Positions 56,390 to 64,000 of a stretch of 64,000 bases of DNA are shown in pieces. Positions within the stretch are counted from its first letter, which is position 1. Each line of letters opens with the position of its first letter. The position numbers and the translations under genes are program-made. Source of the DNA: DATATJ01 sp963789075 (lineage in GTDB: Bacteria > Acidobacteriota > Vicinamibacteria > Vicinamibacterales > CAVVIG01). The notes below the pieces were generated by a model. It was not told where the DNA came from, ran no database searches, and worked only from the letters and a program-made list of their open reading frames with translations. The stretch spans positions 1,054,001-1,118,000 of the forward strand of contig CAWBJQ010000014.1 of assembly GCA_963789075.1 (NCBI GenBank), written 5' to 3'.

Positions 56390-57457
56390 ATGAAACGTAC
56401 ATGGTGTTGCCTGACGGTGGTCGCAGCATTGATGGCGGGCGGAACGACGCTGGCGCAGCAATCGGGGGCACTGCCGCGAATTCGGGTGCTCGCCACCGGT
56501 GGCACCATCGCCGGCGCGCAGGCCAGCGCGACCGACTACGGATACAAATCGGGCGCCTACGACGTCAACGCCCTTCTCAAGGCCGTCCCAAACCTGGACA
56601 AGCTGGCGATCATCACCGGCGAACAGGTGGCTAGCATCGGCAGCCAGGACATGAACGACGAGATCTGGCTCAAGCTCGCCAAACGCGTCAACGAGGTGCT
56701 GAAGTCGTCCGATGCGGACGGTATCCTGATCACGCACGGCACTGATACGCTCGAGGAAACGAGCTACTTCCTGAGTCTCGTCACCAAGAGTGATAAGCCC
56801 GTGGTCATGGTCGGATCGATGCGTCCGGCCACCGCAATCAGTGCCGACGGACCAGGCAACATCTACGGCGGCGTGGCGGTTGCAGCCGATCCTGGCGCAC
56901 GCGCCAAAGGCACGCTCGTCTATCTGAACGATGTGATCCACTACGCCCGCAATGTGGTCAAGACCGACACGACCAGCGTGCAGACGTTTGTCAGCATCAA
57001 TCGCGGACCCGCGGGCGTGGTACATACGGGAACAGTCGAATGGTTCGAGCCGATGGATCGCAAGCAGGGCAATGCTTCAGAGTTCTCCATCGACCAGCTC
57101 GCAACGCTACCGCGGGTCGACGTGATCTACGCGCATGCGAACATGAGTGCCGACCTGATCGACGCCGCGGTTCGCAACGGTGCACAGGGTATCGTGATCG
57201 CCGGCGTGGGAGACGGCAACCTGACGGCACCGGCGCTCGAGGCGCTTGTCAAGGCGGCGAAATCCGGGGTCGTCGCCGTGCGCAGCACGCGCCTGCCAGC
57301 GGGCATCGTGCTCAGAAACAACGAGGTCAGCGATGACAAGCTGGGACTCGTGGCTTCGGGTGAGCTGAACCCCGCCAAGTCGCGCGTCCTCCTCCAGCTT
57401 GCGCTGACCAGGACCAAGGATGTGAAGCGCATTCAACAGATGTTCTACGAGTATTGA
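56390..57457 (+). CDS. ansB: Type II (periplasmic) L-asparaginase
   Basis: 355 residues. Signal peptide (CCLTVVAALMAGGTTLAQ); catalytic triad motifs VLATGGTIAG (Thr39 the nucleophile) and THGTDTLEET (Thr118/Asp119); GSMRPATAISADGPGNIYGG; NNEVSDDK near the C-terminus. Hydrolyses asparagine to aspartate and ammonia in the periplasm. Length and motifs fit AnsB. The ATG is preceded by GGGAGACC. Confidence 0.93.
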   Translation: MKRTWCCLTVVAALMAGGTTLAQQSGALPRIRVLATGGTIAGAQASATDYGYKSGAYDVNALLKAVPNLDKLAIITGEQVASIGSQDMNDEIWLKLAKRVNEVLKSSDADGILITHGTDTLEETSYFLSLVTKSDKPVVMVGSMRPATAISADGPGNIYGGVAVAADPGARAKGTLVYLNDVIHYARNVVKTDTTSVQTFVSINRGPAGVVHTGTVEWFEPMDRKQGNASEFSIDQLATLPRVDVIYAHANMSADLIDAAVRNGAQGIVIAGVGDGNLTAPALEALVKAAKSGVVAVRSTRLPAGIVLRNNEVSDDKLGLVASGELNPAKSRVLLQLALTRTKDVKRIQQMFYEY

Positions 57458-57486
57458 CGAATCGTCTCGAGCCGCAAGGGCATGAG

Positions 57487-57847
57487 ATGACAGCATATCG
57501 ACCTTGCTGCTTCGTAATCTGAACGACGTATTTGGCGAAAACGACCCGTGCGTCGTCGCGCTGCAATCGACGAGATCTTTCATGAAGACGCAGTATTCTA
57601 CGACCCCCAAGGCGGTATATTTCGTGGCCGAGACGAGATTGATCGTATTGCTGGTGTGATAAAAGCAACACATCCAGATTTCGAATATCAGCCCCTCTTC
57701 CCTCCAGAGGAATTAGGTGATGCCGGACGGGTTCGATGGGTATCTGGCACTCCCGGCAAACCACCAGCTTACGCGGGAACCGATTTTATCGTCGCCCGGA
57801 ACGGTCGCATAGCTTCGGTCTATCTCTTTTTCGACATTCTTCCTTAA
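57487..57847 (+). pseudogene. SnoaL-like/NTF2-fold protein, low GC, frameshifted
   Basis: From about 57548 one frame reads RRRAAIDEIFHEDAVFYDPQ, then GGIFRGRDEIDRIAGVIK and YAGTDFIVARNGRIASVYLF. Just upstream another frame gives LLLRNLNDVFGENDP, the usual start of this family, so a frameshift separates them. A GTG at 57548 could rescue a 99-residue product. Codons are much more A/T-rich (GATTGATCGTATTGCTGG, CATCCAGATTTCGAATATC) than neighbouring genes, suggesting recent transfer. Confidence 0.6.
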
Positions 57848-57877
57848 AGAAAAAAGCGACAGCGCAGGACGTTCTAT

Positions 57878-57893
57878 GGCGACGTCGTTGCGA
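57878..57893 (+). promoter_or_regulatory. Sigma54 promoter for exported hypothetical protein
   Basis: TGGCGA-CGTCG-TTGCG has exact GG-N10-GC spacing, with two -24 mismatches; it is 148 bases before the ATG at 58041. Confidence 0.45.
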
Positions 57894-58040
57894 ACATCTC
57901 GGAACTGTGCCGAGGCCGCGCGGTGATGTCTACAGCTGTGGTTGCCCCACAAATGACTCGACCGTATCGCCGCGCCGGCCTCGCCTGTGCATGCACGGAG
58001 AGGGATCGCGGAGGACACGGAACTTCAAAAGGAGGAACTG

Positions 58041-58502
58041 ATGAGGCGATATGTGACCACGCTGATCGTCGCTTGTGGGTGCGCATCCTTACTCGTCACC
58101 GCGCCCTTGGCCCAGACGAGCGAGTCGAAGACCAAAGTAAAGGCTGAGAACGGCAAAACGGTGACGTATACCGGATGTGTGCAGACCGGAACTGAAACTC
58201 GCACCTATATTCTGAACAACGTCATTCCGATCGCGAAGACCGAAACAACCGGTACCTCAGGAACTGTGACCACGACGACGTACGCGCTCGTGCCAGAAGG
58301 AAAAGTCGACCTGCAGGAACACGTCGGACACAAGGTGGAGGTCACGGGCGTGTTGATACCTGCAGGGAAGGGCGAGACGAAATACGAGACCAAGACGAAG
58401 ACGAAGGGCTCGGAAGAGGAAACCAAGGGAGAAGTGGAGCGCGGCGCGGTGCCGCAACTGAAGGTTGTGTCGGTGCGGCCGCTCGCCGAGAGCTGTTCCT
58501 GA
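58041..58502 (+). CDS. Exported hypothetical protein
   Basis: 153 residues, start MRRYVTTLIVACGCASLLVT with AAAAGGAGGAACTG upstream, the best ribosome-binding site in this part of the window. A signal peptide ends about APLAQ. The mature part has VTYTGCVQTGTETRTYILNN, a Thr-rich strand region and a charged KTKTKGSEEETKGEVERG loop, then VVSVRPLAESCS. Two cysteines (TGCVQ, SCS) may form a disulfide. Similar short exported proteins occur widely in Acidobacteriota; function unknown. Confidence 0.7.
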   Translation: MRRYVTTLIVACGCASLLVTAPLAQTSESKTKVKAENGKTVTYTGCVQTGTETRTYILNNVIPIAKTETTGTSGTVTTTTYALVPEGKVDLQEHVGHKVEVTGVLIPAGKGETKYETKTKTKGSEEETKGEVERGAVPQLKVVSVRPLAESCS

Positions 58503-58507
58503 TGAAC

Positions 58508-58525
58508 GGGAGATGCGCATCTCCC
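58508..58525. terminator. Perfect 18-base palindrome after exported protein gene
   Basis: GGGAGATGCGCATCTCCC is self-complementary, five bases after the stop. A near-copy (GGCGATGCGCATCTCG) follows at about 58534, making a direct repeat of about 20 bases. Confidence 0.4.
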
Positions 58526-58569
58526 TGAAGAACGGGCGATGCGCATCTCGAAGCGCATTTGCGGGTCGT

Positions 58570-58701
58570 GTGATCCATTACTTCATCAACCGCGCAGGGA
58601 AGGGCCTCTCCGCGACTCGTCGGCGTGAGCTCGAGCGGGCGAAGCGGATCCTGCAGCACCGCCAGGCCGCAACCGGGCGACGCCGACGTGCCGCACGCTG
58701 A
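58570..58701 (+). CDS. Short DUF3175-like protein or fragment
   Basis: 43 residues from a GTG: VIHYFINRAGKGLSATRRRE followed by LERAKRILQHR. This matches the C-terminal half of DUF3175 proteins (FYINRAGKxLPAARRxxLERAK). It may be a decayed remnant; however, its stop overlaps the guaB start as TGATG, so it could be a coupled short gene. Confidence 0.45.
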   Translation: MIHYFINRAGKGLSATRRRELERAKRILQHRQAATGRRRRAAR

Positions 58702-60182
58702 TGGACCTGCTGCAGCTCGTCCGCGGCTGTACGTTCGATGATTTTCTCTTCATGCCGCAGCTTGGGATCCTGCCCCGGCGTGATCCGGCCGTCATCGATC
58801 TCACGACGCGATTCACCACGCAGATTGCGCTGAAGCGGCCGATCGTCTCCGCAAACATGGACACGATCACGCGAGCCCACATGGCCGTCGCCCTCGCCGA
58901 GGAGGGCGGCATCGGCGTGATCGATCGTGGGTTTCGCGGCGGCGACATCGCACCCCAGATTGCCGAGGTCACTGCGGTCAAGCGGACCCAGCATGGGATC
59001 ATCGCGGATCCTCGTACGATCGATGCGGGCCAACGTGTCGCGGACGCACTGCGCCTGATGGACCAAACCCGCGTGGGAACTCTCGTCGTCACGACCGGCG
59101 ACAAGCGGCTTGCGGGGCTTCTCACGCGGCGGGATGTTCGATTTGTCAGGAGTGACGCACCGATCGCCGACCGCATGACGCCACGCGATCGATTGGTCGT
59201 GCACGTCGGTCCGATCTCCTTCGCGGAGGCCGAGCAGGTGATGGCGGAGCGGAAGGTCAAGAAGATTCCGCTCGTGAAGGCCGACGGAACGGTGCTCGGG
59301 CTCATCACCGCGAAGGACTTGATCAAGCACCGCACCCATCCGTTCGCCACGCGGGATGAGCAGGGCCGGCTTCGCGTTGCGGCGGCCGTCGGCGCGACTG
59401 GCGACTTCCTCGAACGGGCAGTGGAGCTGCAACAGGCGGGCATCGACGTGATCGTGATCGACATCGCCCACGGCCATTCACACGTCATGGAACGGGCGAT
59501 CGAGCAGTTGCGCAAGCGGCTCGATGCCATACCGCTGATTGCCGGCAACGTCGGCACCGCGGAAGGGGCGATGTTCCTGTTAGAGCGCGGCGTGGACGCG
59601 ATCAAGGTCGGCATCGGCCCTGGCGGCGGATGCGCCACGCGCCTGACGACCAATTTTGGCGTCCCACAAGTTGAAGCCCTCGTGCGCTGCCGGCAGGCCG
59701 TCGGCGACCGCGTGCCGCTCATTGCTGACGGCGGCGTGAAGCGGGATGGGGCACTCGCGCAGGCGCTGATGTTCGGCGGCGATGCCGTGATGCTGGGCAG
59801 CGCGTTCGCCGGGACGGAGGAGACGCCGGGCGAGATCGTCATGAAACCGGTGCTCATACCCGAGTCGCAGAAAGTCGCCCGCGTGCCGTTCAAGGTCTTT
59901 CGCGGGATGGCATCGGTCGGCGCGGTTCGCGACCGGCTCGATCTGGAGGAGGCCGGTCCCCCCGAACTGGAGGCGCTCGGAGCCGAGGGACTGGAAGTCA
60001 GTGTTCCGGCCCGAGGATCGGTCCGGACGATTATTCACGACATGCTGAAGCATCTCTGTTCTGCAATCAGCTATGGTGGCGTCAGCACGCTGCAGGAATT
60101 GCGCATGGCGTTCTGGTCGGATCCGGAGCGATATCTGATCCGTCTCTCACACGCCTCGCGGAGCGAGTCGTTCGAACGCTGA
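58701..60182 (+). CDS. guaB: IMP dehydrogenase (GuaB), divergent
   Basis: 493 residues. N-terminal barrel (CTFDDFLFMPQLGILPRRDP, PIVSANMDTITRAHMAVALA), two CBS domains (about 95-215), then barrel with GNVGTAEGAMFLLERGVDAI and the catalytic loop GIGPGGGCATRLTTNFGVPQ, Cys311. In most IMPDHs this loop is GPGSICTTR, so Ser and Ile are replaced by Gly-Gly. The flap (KVFRGMASVGAVRDRL) lacks the usual YFQ pattern. It makes XMP from IMP, or perhaps a related reaction; a GMP-reductase role is less likely because of the CBS pair. Confidence 0.85.
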   Translation: MDLLQLVRGCTFDDFLFMPQLGILPRRDPAVIDLTTRFTTQIALKRPIVSANMDTITRAHMAVALAEEGGIGVIDRGFRGGDIAPQIAEVTAVKRTQHGIIADPRTIDAGQRVADALRLMDQTRVGTLVVTTGDKRLAGLLTRRDVRFVRSDAPIADRMTPRDRLVVHVGPISFAEAEQVMAERKVKKIPLVKADGTVLGLITAKDLIKHRTHPFATRDEQGRLRVAAAVGATGDFLERAVELQQAGIDVIVIDIAHGHSHVMERAIEQLRKRLDAIPLIAGNVGTAEGAMFLLERGVDAIKVGIGPGGGCATRLTTNFGVPQVEALVRCRQAVGDRVPLIADGGVKRDGALAQALMFGGDAVMLGSAFAGTEETPGEIVMKPVLIPESQKVARVPFKVFRGMASVGAVRDRLDLEEAGPPELEALGAEGLEVSVPARGSVRTIIHDMLKHLCSAISYGGVSTLQELRMAFWSDPERYLIRLSHASRSESFER

Positions 60183-60203
60183 CGCTCCGTCATCGAGCTC
60201 ATA

Positions 60204-60264
60204 AACCACGAAGCTCGAAGATCCTGCTGCCAACCGACTTCCTGGCTTCGTGGCCTTCGTGGTT
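60204..60264. repeat. AACCACGAAG/CTTCGTGG inverted repeat
   Basis: AACCACGAAG at 60204-60213 and CTTCGTGGTT at 60255-60264 are inverted, with an extra CTTCGTGG copy between. This CCACGAAG/TTCGTGG family is common in intergenic DNA of Acidobacteriota and Planctomycetes. Confidence 0.55.
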
Positions 60265-60665
60265 CAAATCCAAGAGGTTGATTGGTGCGGTGTGCCGGCC
60301 CCAGCGAATCGAATCGCTCTCGCGGCCGCTCGGACAATATCGTTGATGACGATGGGCCGCGAAAGCGCGTGAAACCCGAAACGCCGAACATCGGCCAGCG
60401 GAATCGTTCCGGTGGCCGTGAGGATGAGCACGCGATCCGGCTTCATCAGAATCCGAAGCTGATCGAGCACAATCTGCGGATCGGAAAGACCCTTCAAGTC
60501 GACAAAGGCCAACCGCGGTTTGGATCCAGGTCTCAGGTGCCGCTGCATCATCGGCCAGGTGTTCGTCGCGACGACCTCGAATCCTTCTTCGATCAGCTGT
60601 GCACGAATGAGGGCTCGGGGCTGCCACTCAGCGCTGAGGAGCACGATATCAGGCGGTTGCGGCAT
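60264..60665 (-). CDS. Receiver-like protein with altered residues
   Basis: 133 residues from MPQPPDIVLLSAEWQPRALI. Overall receiver topology: LAFVDLKGLSDPQIVLDQLR (Asp at the phospho-acceptor place), VLILTATGTIPLADVRRFGF and ALSRPIVIND, where the conserved Lys-Pro is Arg-Pro and the first acidic pair (DD/ED) is absent. It probably does not accept phosphate normally. It may be a pseudo-receiver. The frame extends upstream, but I see no better start. Confidence 0.65.
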   Translation of the reverse strand: MPQPPDIVLLSAEWQPRALIRAQLIEEGFEVVATNTWPMMQRHLRPGSKPRLAFVDLKGLSDPQIVLDQLRILMKPDRVLILTATGTIPLADVRRFGFHALSRPIVINDIVRAAARAIRFAGAGTPHQSTSWI

Positions 60666-60819
60666 GATCGCCCGCGAGATCAGCGGGTACGCCCCCGAGG
60701 TTACCATCAGAGACGATCGGGAGCCGATGCTGTTGTCGTGGCCCACCCAGGCGGATCCAGGATGCACGAGGCTGGCGGTTCGGCTGTCGATCGATCGCAT
60801 TCGTCCATGACCTGTTCGG

Positions 60820-61020
60820 TTAACTCGCGCGTGCCTGGTTGGTGGTCGCAACGGCGAGTTTCGTCAAGAGACGGTCAACCCTCGCGTAGTCGCCGGCGTA
60901 GAGGGCGACTTGAATCTCGTCGAACAACCCATGCACCCGTCGCCGCTCAGCCGCGCGCGTCTCCCGGTTAGAACGCCCTCCGAAATCGGCCCGCGTCAGG
61001 TTCGCGAACATCGCTTTCAT
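60820..61020 (-). CDS. Small hypothetical protein
   Basis: 66 residues, MKAMFANLTRADFGGRSNRE onward, helical (RRRVHGLFDEIQVALYAGDY). GGAGAGGAGACAG precedes the ATG. No family recognised. It lies 105 bases after the DUF1111 gene, with a hairpin between. Confidence 0.5.
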   Translation of the reverse strand: MKAMFANLTRADFGGRSNRETRAAERRRVHGLFDEIQVALYAGDYARVDRLLTKLAVATTNQARAS

Positions 61021-61091
61021 CGCACTGTCTCCTCTCCTGTCAGCCTCGACCAATCATCCGATCGAGGTCTTCGGAGATGTAGACCCCGGTG

Positions 61092-61116
61092 TCCCGACGT
61101 TTATTCCGACGGGACG
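61092..61116. terminator. Hairpin after DUF1111 gene
   Basis: GTCCCGACG and CGACGGGAC pair with one mismatch around TTTATTC, ten bases beyond the stop of the minus-strand gene. Confidence 0.4.
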
Positions 61117-61125
61117 CAGACACAT

Positions 61126-62406
61126 CTACAGCGAGCTGAGGAACGTCAAGAGCGCTCGCTTCTCGCTGGGGCTCAGTGCGCGGAAACGACCGCGTACGTG
61201 TTCGGCCTCGCCACGATGACGATCGATCGCACCTTCGAGCGTCAGGGACTGGAGGTCGTGCATGTGACGCGGATGCATGCGGAGTCCCCACAGCGGAACC
61301 GTGCGCATCTTATTGGCCGTGTCCTGCGGTGGATTCTGCACGATGGCGTCGCCCGTTCCAATGTCATGGAGTAAGAAGTCGCCGTAAGGGTGAATGATCT
61401 TGTTGCCCAAGGCGTCCGGGACGATGAACGCCCCGCCGTTGATCGCCGTTCCTGCCGGTGCCGTGATGATCGTGCCCACATGGCACGTCGCGCAGCCGAT
61501 CCTGTTGAAGAGCTCTTCGCCCTCACGGGATCCCGCTGTCGCGGCGACGGCGGCGTCGCGCGGCGGAACTTTCGTGCCGCGGATGAACTGCGCGAAATGG
61601 TCGATGTCGGCGAGGCCAAGGTCGTCGGGAACGTCCTCCGGATCCGCGGTACTTTTGCCAATCGTCGTCACGTCCTTCGGGCGCAACCGATTCGTGACGC
61701 CCATTTCGTTGAGATACGCATCGCCGATGAACGACAGCAGGCTGCTGTGCTGATCCTTCCAGCCGAAGCGGCCGACGCGCGTTTGGCCGGGCGCCTCGAG
61801 AACCGGAACCTCGATCGCTTCGCCATGGATGCGGCCGCCACTCGTCTCGATCTGGTTCTGCGCAATCGCTCTCAAGGTCCCGTCGTCGATGGCCTCGACG
61901 AACCCGTCGCCTAACGTATTGAGGGCGGCGCGTAAGGCTCGAATGTTCTCGGTGTCGGGAACATGCTCTTGGGCCTGTGGAATCAACGCGCGATCGTTGA
62001 TGATGGAGCGGTTCACGATGCTGTTCAACCCATCATTGATGGGGACCGTGGCCGCCACGAAATCACCGTTCGCATCCTTGTGGCCGGCGCGGATTTCCGT
62101 AAATTGACTGGAGCCGCCGCTGACCGGGTTCTGGTGGCACTCGGCGCACGCCCTCGCGTTGAAGACCGGGCCCAATCCGGTACCGACATCGTGAGCCTGC
62201 TCGAACCTCGTCTGGTCGAGCGCGTAGTCGTCACCGGGGGGTTGGGCGATGCCGTTGCTCGTGCTCTGCGATCCGGGGCTTTGCGCGAGCGTCGGCGTGT
62301 CGAAGCCAGCAGGCGCTTCGCTTGCCGATTGTTGTGCCACTCCTGAAAGGCTGATGGCGAGCGCGACGAAGAGCAGGATCATCACTGACATCCATTTGCG
62401 TCCCAC
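61126..62406 (-). CDS. DUF1111 di-haem oxidoreductase (thiol oxidoreductase-like)
   Basis: 426 residues. Signal segment (MILLFVALAISLSGVAQQ); first haem motif CAECH in NARACAECHQNPVSGGSSQ; second CATCH in NRIGCATCHVGTI; C-terminal LWGLRMHPRHMHDLQ and EKRALLTFLSSL. This matches the DUF1111/DHOR group related to di-haem cytochrome c peroxidase (MauG-type). Periplasmic redox role; the substrate is unknown. It is followed upstream by a small exported protein and an anti-sigma factor on the same strand. Confidence 0.87.
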   Translation of the reverse strand: MGRKWMSVMILLFVALAISLSGVAQQSASEAPAGFDTPTLAQSPGSQSTSNGIAQPPGDDYALDQTRFEQAHDVGTGLGPVFNARACAECHQNPVSGGSSQFTEIRAGHKDANGDFVAATVPINDGLNSIVNRSIINDRALIPQAQEHVPDTENIRALRAALNTLGDGFVEAIDDGTLRAIAQNQIETSGGRIHGEAIEVPVLEAPGQTRVGRFGWKDQHSSLLSFIGDAYLNEMGVTNRLRPKDVTTIGKSTADPEDVPDDLGLADIDHFAQFIRGTKVPPRDAAVAATAGSREGEELFNRIGCATCHVGTIITAPAGTAINGGAFIVPDALGNKIIHPYGDFLLHDIGTGDAIVQNPPQDTANKMRTVPLWGLRMHPRHMHDLQSLTLEGAIDRHRGEAEHVRGRFRALSPSEKRALLTFLSSL

Positions 62407-62458
62407 GTTAGAACCTCCAAGAAAAGTGAAACTTCGGGCGTCTTCTGCGCAGCGCGCC

Positions 62459-62833
62459 TCATTGGCCTGCGCCTGTCCGCAGGACGCTCGCCTCAGTGCG
62501 TGCGGTCGCGCGCGTGCGCCCGGTGCTATCGATGACCGACGCGCGAATCACATAGTCCCCACCGGGAAGGCTCCGAAACTCCAAACGGACGGTTGGCTGG
62601 GCATCTTTACCATCGAGCTGAATGCGACTGCTTCGGAGGTACTCGCTCGACTCCGCAACGACGTCGAGCATGCGGTTCGAGGCGTCCGGTTCCACGTGTA
62701 CACGGATGGCAAGATTCGTCGGCGCGAACGAGTGCGCTGGGGACACCGTGACCGTCAGCCGTTCTCCGGCCATGACGGCCAACGGCGAGGAGAACAGCAG
62801 CAGCAACCACAGCAGCCAGAAGAGGCGAGTCAT
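62459..62833 (-). CDS. Exported hypothetical protein with Ig-like domain
   Basis: 124 residues from MTRLFWLLWLLLLFSSPLAV; a signal peptide is followed by RLTVTVSPAHSFAPTNLAIR, VRLEFRSLPGGDYVIRASVI, strand patterns of a single Ig-like/FN3-like sandwich. GAGGAACG precedes the ATG. It lies 28 bases after the anti-sigma gene and 52 bases before the DUF1111 gene, so it is co-transcribed with both. Confidence 0.75.
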   Translation of the reverse strand: MTRLFWLLWLLLLFSSPLAVMAGERLTVTVSPAHSFAPTNLAIRVHVEPDASNRMLDVVAESSEYLRSSRIQLDGKDAQPTVRLEFRSLPGGDYVIRASVIDSTGRTRATARTEASVLRTGAGQ

Positions 62834-62861
62834 ATTGACGTTCCTCGAGTTGGGATTCGCG

Positions 62862-63626
62862 TCACGGGTGAAGGGTGTTGACGAATTGATCGAGCTCGAG
62901 GTCATTGAGATCGGAGACAGCCCAGAAGGCCATGGCGTCGTGCGTCCAATGGCGGACCTGAAACCCGCGAAGCGACCGCGCGTCGGTCGGGGTGCCGGCG
63001 GTGTCGGCGGCGGGCCAGATGAAGACGTTGATGGTGTGCAGGCGGCGTTGATACACGAGCGCTGCGACAGGCCGGCCGGCCACCTGGTCGAGGCGGCCGC
63101 CGACGAGGGGAAAGCCGAGCGGCGCCAGGTCCTCGACGGGAGGTGAAAAATCCAGCTTGCCGAGGAACCACGGTTTGACCGTGTGCTGATCGGTGGAGCG
63201 CACATCAAAGAGGCGGGCGCCCATCAACGCGCGTACATGGCCCGCGACGACATCCTGCGCGAGGCTGGCGGTGACCGCGGCGGTCTGCCGCTCCCGAACC
63301 ATCCGCGCGACGCTGTTGGTACCGAGCGAGACGGCCAGGAGCACCGTGGCGGCCAGGGCCAGCCACTGGGTCGTCACGCGCAGCGGCCGGCGCATCGCGG
63401 CGATCGCACGGCGGAGGCGCTTGGTGGCGACATAGTACGGGACGCCGCGGAGCAACCGACTGAGGTCGGCGCGCGTGGCCACACGCTGGTGGCAGGCCGG
63501 ACATGTGGCAAGGTGCGCTGTCACGTCGGCCGCTTGCGCAGTGTCGAGCTCGTCGTCGCTGTATGCGTCGACCAGCCGCTCGACTTCAGCGCAGCTCACT
63601 GGCACCGGCCTTCCGAAAATCCACAC
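62862..63626 (-). CDS. Anti-sigma factor with zinc-binding domain
   Basis: 254 residues. An N-terminal anti-sigma zinc-finger (CAEVERLVDAYSDDELDTAQ, then HLATCPACHQRVA: H-x3-C-x2-C) is followed by one membrane helix (TQWLALAATVLLAVSLGT) and a periplasmic domain (PVEDLAPLGFPLVGGRLDQV, INVFIWPAA). Normally it sits just downstream of its ECF sigma gene, but no sigma gene precedes it here: the next gene is divergent at 63792. It resembles the transmembrane transcription regulators beside haem proteins. Confidence 0.85.
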   Translation of the reverse strand: MWIFGRPVPVSCAEVERLVDAYSDDELDTAQAADVTAHLATCPACHQRVATRADLSRLLRGVPYYVATKRLRRAIAAMRRPLRVTTQWLALAATVLLAVSLGTNSVARMVRERQTAAVTASLAQDVVAGHVRALMGARLFDVRSTDQHTVKPWFLGKLDFSPPVEDLAPLGFPLVGGRLDQVAGRPVAALVYQRRLHTINVFIWPAADTAGTPTDARSLRGFQVRHWTHDAMAFWAVSDLNDLELDQFVNTLHP

Positions 63627-63657
63627 ACTTCCTCTAAGACCGGGATCAATCCTGAGT

Positions 63658-63692
63658 TATTCCCGAAGGGCCGCAGCATCGCTTCCGGAATA
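63658..63692. promoter_or_regulatory. Inverted repeat between divergent genes, candidate operator
   Basis: TATTCCCGAAG and CTTCCGGAATA form 11-base arms with one mismatch around 13 bases, midway between the anti-sigma gene and the DoxX gene. Confidence 0.4.
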
Positions 63693-63791
63693 GATCGGTG
63701 CCACTTTCGGTCTGTATAGCTGAATGGATGTGACAGGCGGCACCATCCGTCCCGAGATGGTCGGCGCAATCACTCGTTGAGGGAGGCTCTT

Positions 63792-64000
63792 ATGAGGTAC
63801 GTCTCGCTCGCCGGACGGCAGCTATTTTCGATCCTCTTCATCGTCGCGTCGGCTGGCCATTTCAGTCAGGAGACGATCGAGGCGGCGGGCCGCCATGGCG
63901 TTCCGCTGGCAGGCCTGTTGGTACCGTTATCCGGCGTCATTGCGTTAATGGGCGGGCTCAGCGTGCTCGTCGGTTTTCAGACGCGCCTAGGTGCATGGCT
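63792..64000 (+). CDS. DoxX family membrane protein (cut by window end)
   Basis: The first 69 residues are visible: RQLFSILFIVASAGHFSQET, HGVPLAGLLVPLSGVIALMG, GLSVLVGFQTRLGAW. This is the N-terminal half of the four-helix DoxX fold. GGGAGG precedes the ATG. DoxX proteins often accompany thiol and redox stress genes, and the divergent anti-sigma operon is consistent with that. Confidence 0.8.
   Translation, partial: MRYVSLAGRQLFSILFIVASAGHFSQETIEAAGRHGVPLAGLLVPLSGVIALMGGLSVLVGFQTRLGAW

Overview
The window is high-GC bacterial chromosome, densely coded on both strands. Gene content (MsrPQ, DUF2064 transferase, HAF-repeat exported protein, TonB-like protein, DUF1111 di-haem oxidoreductase, many universal stress proteins, GGGGACGGGAGTC repeats) suggests an Acidobacteriota member, perhaps Vicinamibacteria-like. 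This assignment is inference; there is no rRNA or marker gene. The only RNA gene seen is an initiator tRNA-Met at 4541-4617.

Layout. 1-4.5 kb: MsrPQ repair of periplasmic methionine sulfoxide, DUF2064 transferase, threonine dehydratase, metallo-beta-lactamase-fold protein. 4.5-6.8 kb: tRNA-fMet, a serine-recombinase remnant, a membrane protein, a serine-hydrolase remnant. 6.8-10.6 kb: cell-wall genes (L,D-transpeptidase, DUF882) and a TonB-like protein. 10.7-15.4 kb: USP, LOG protein, ArfB-like factor, HdeD, and fragments of regulators. 15.4-19.1 kb: DUF998 protein and a redox operon (cytochrome c, cupredoxin-like protein, haem-bearing porin). 19.6-22.7 kb: small membrane protein, receiver protein and an NtrC-type sigma54 activator. 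23-31 kb: APH-like kinase, APS kinase, truncated CysQ, BON protein, Fis-type regulator, two USPs, PP2C phosphatase. 31-46 kb: ppsA, MgtA, MgtC/DUF4010, LDH/MDH-type dehydrogenase, P1B ATPase, OsmC, ADP-forming acyl-CoA synthetase fused to GNAT, USP. 46-56 kb: SRPBCC and DUF302 proteins, VIT1/CCC1 transporter, multicopper oxidase, HAF protein, membrane spermidine-synthase-like protein. 56-64 kb: periplasmic asparaginase, low-GC SnoaL protein, divergent GuaB, DUF1111 haem protein, anti-sigma factor, DoxX start.

The main pattern is a stress and low-energy gene set scattered over about 48 kb. Many members, including several very small proteins, are preceded by near-consensus sigma54 promoters (GG-N10-GC; best copies TGGCAC-N5-TTGC). 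Several of these have an A/T-rich block followed by TCCCCA about 50-105 bases upstream, a candidate activator site. The NtrC-family protein at 21306-22670 is the obvious local candidate activator. I infer a sigma54 stress regulon, but the site-regulator link is unproven.

Two cautions apply. Several long conserved genes (porin-cytochrome, acyl-CoA synthetase, multicopper oxidase, spermidine-synthase-like and others) carry single-base frameshifts, several in homopolymers, so sequencing error is as likely as decay. Separately, there are true gene fragments (response regulators, histidine kinase, GGDEF, ABC ATPase, BON, CysQ, recombinase), showing that the region is rearranging and losing genes.
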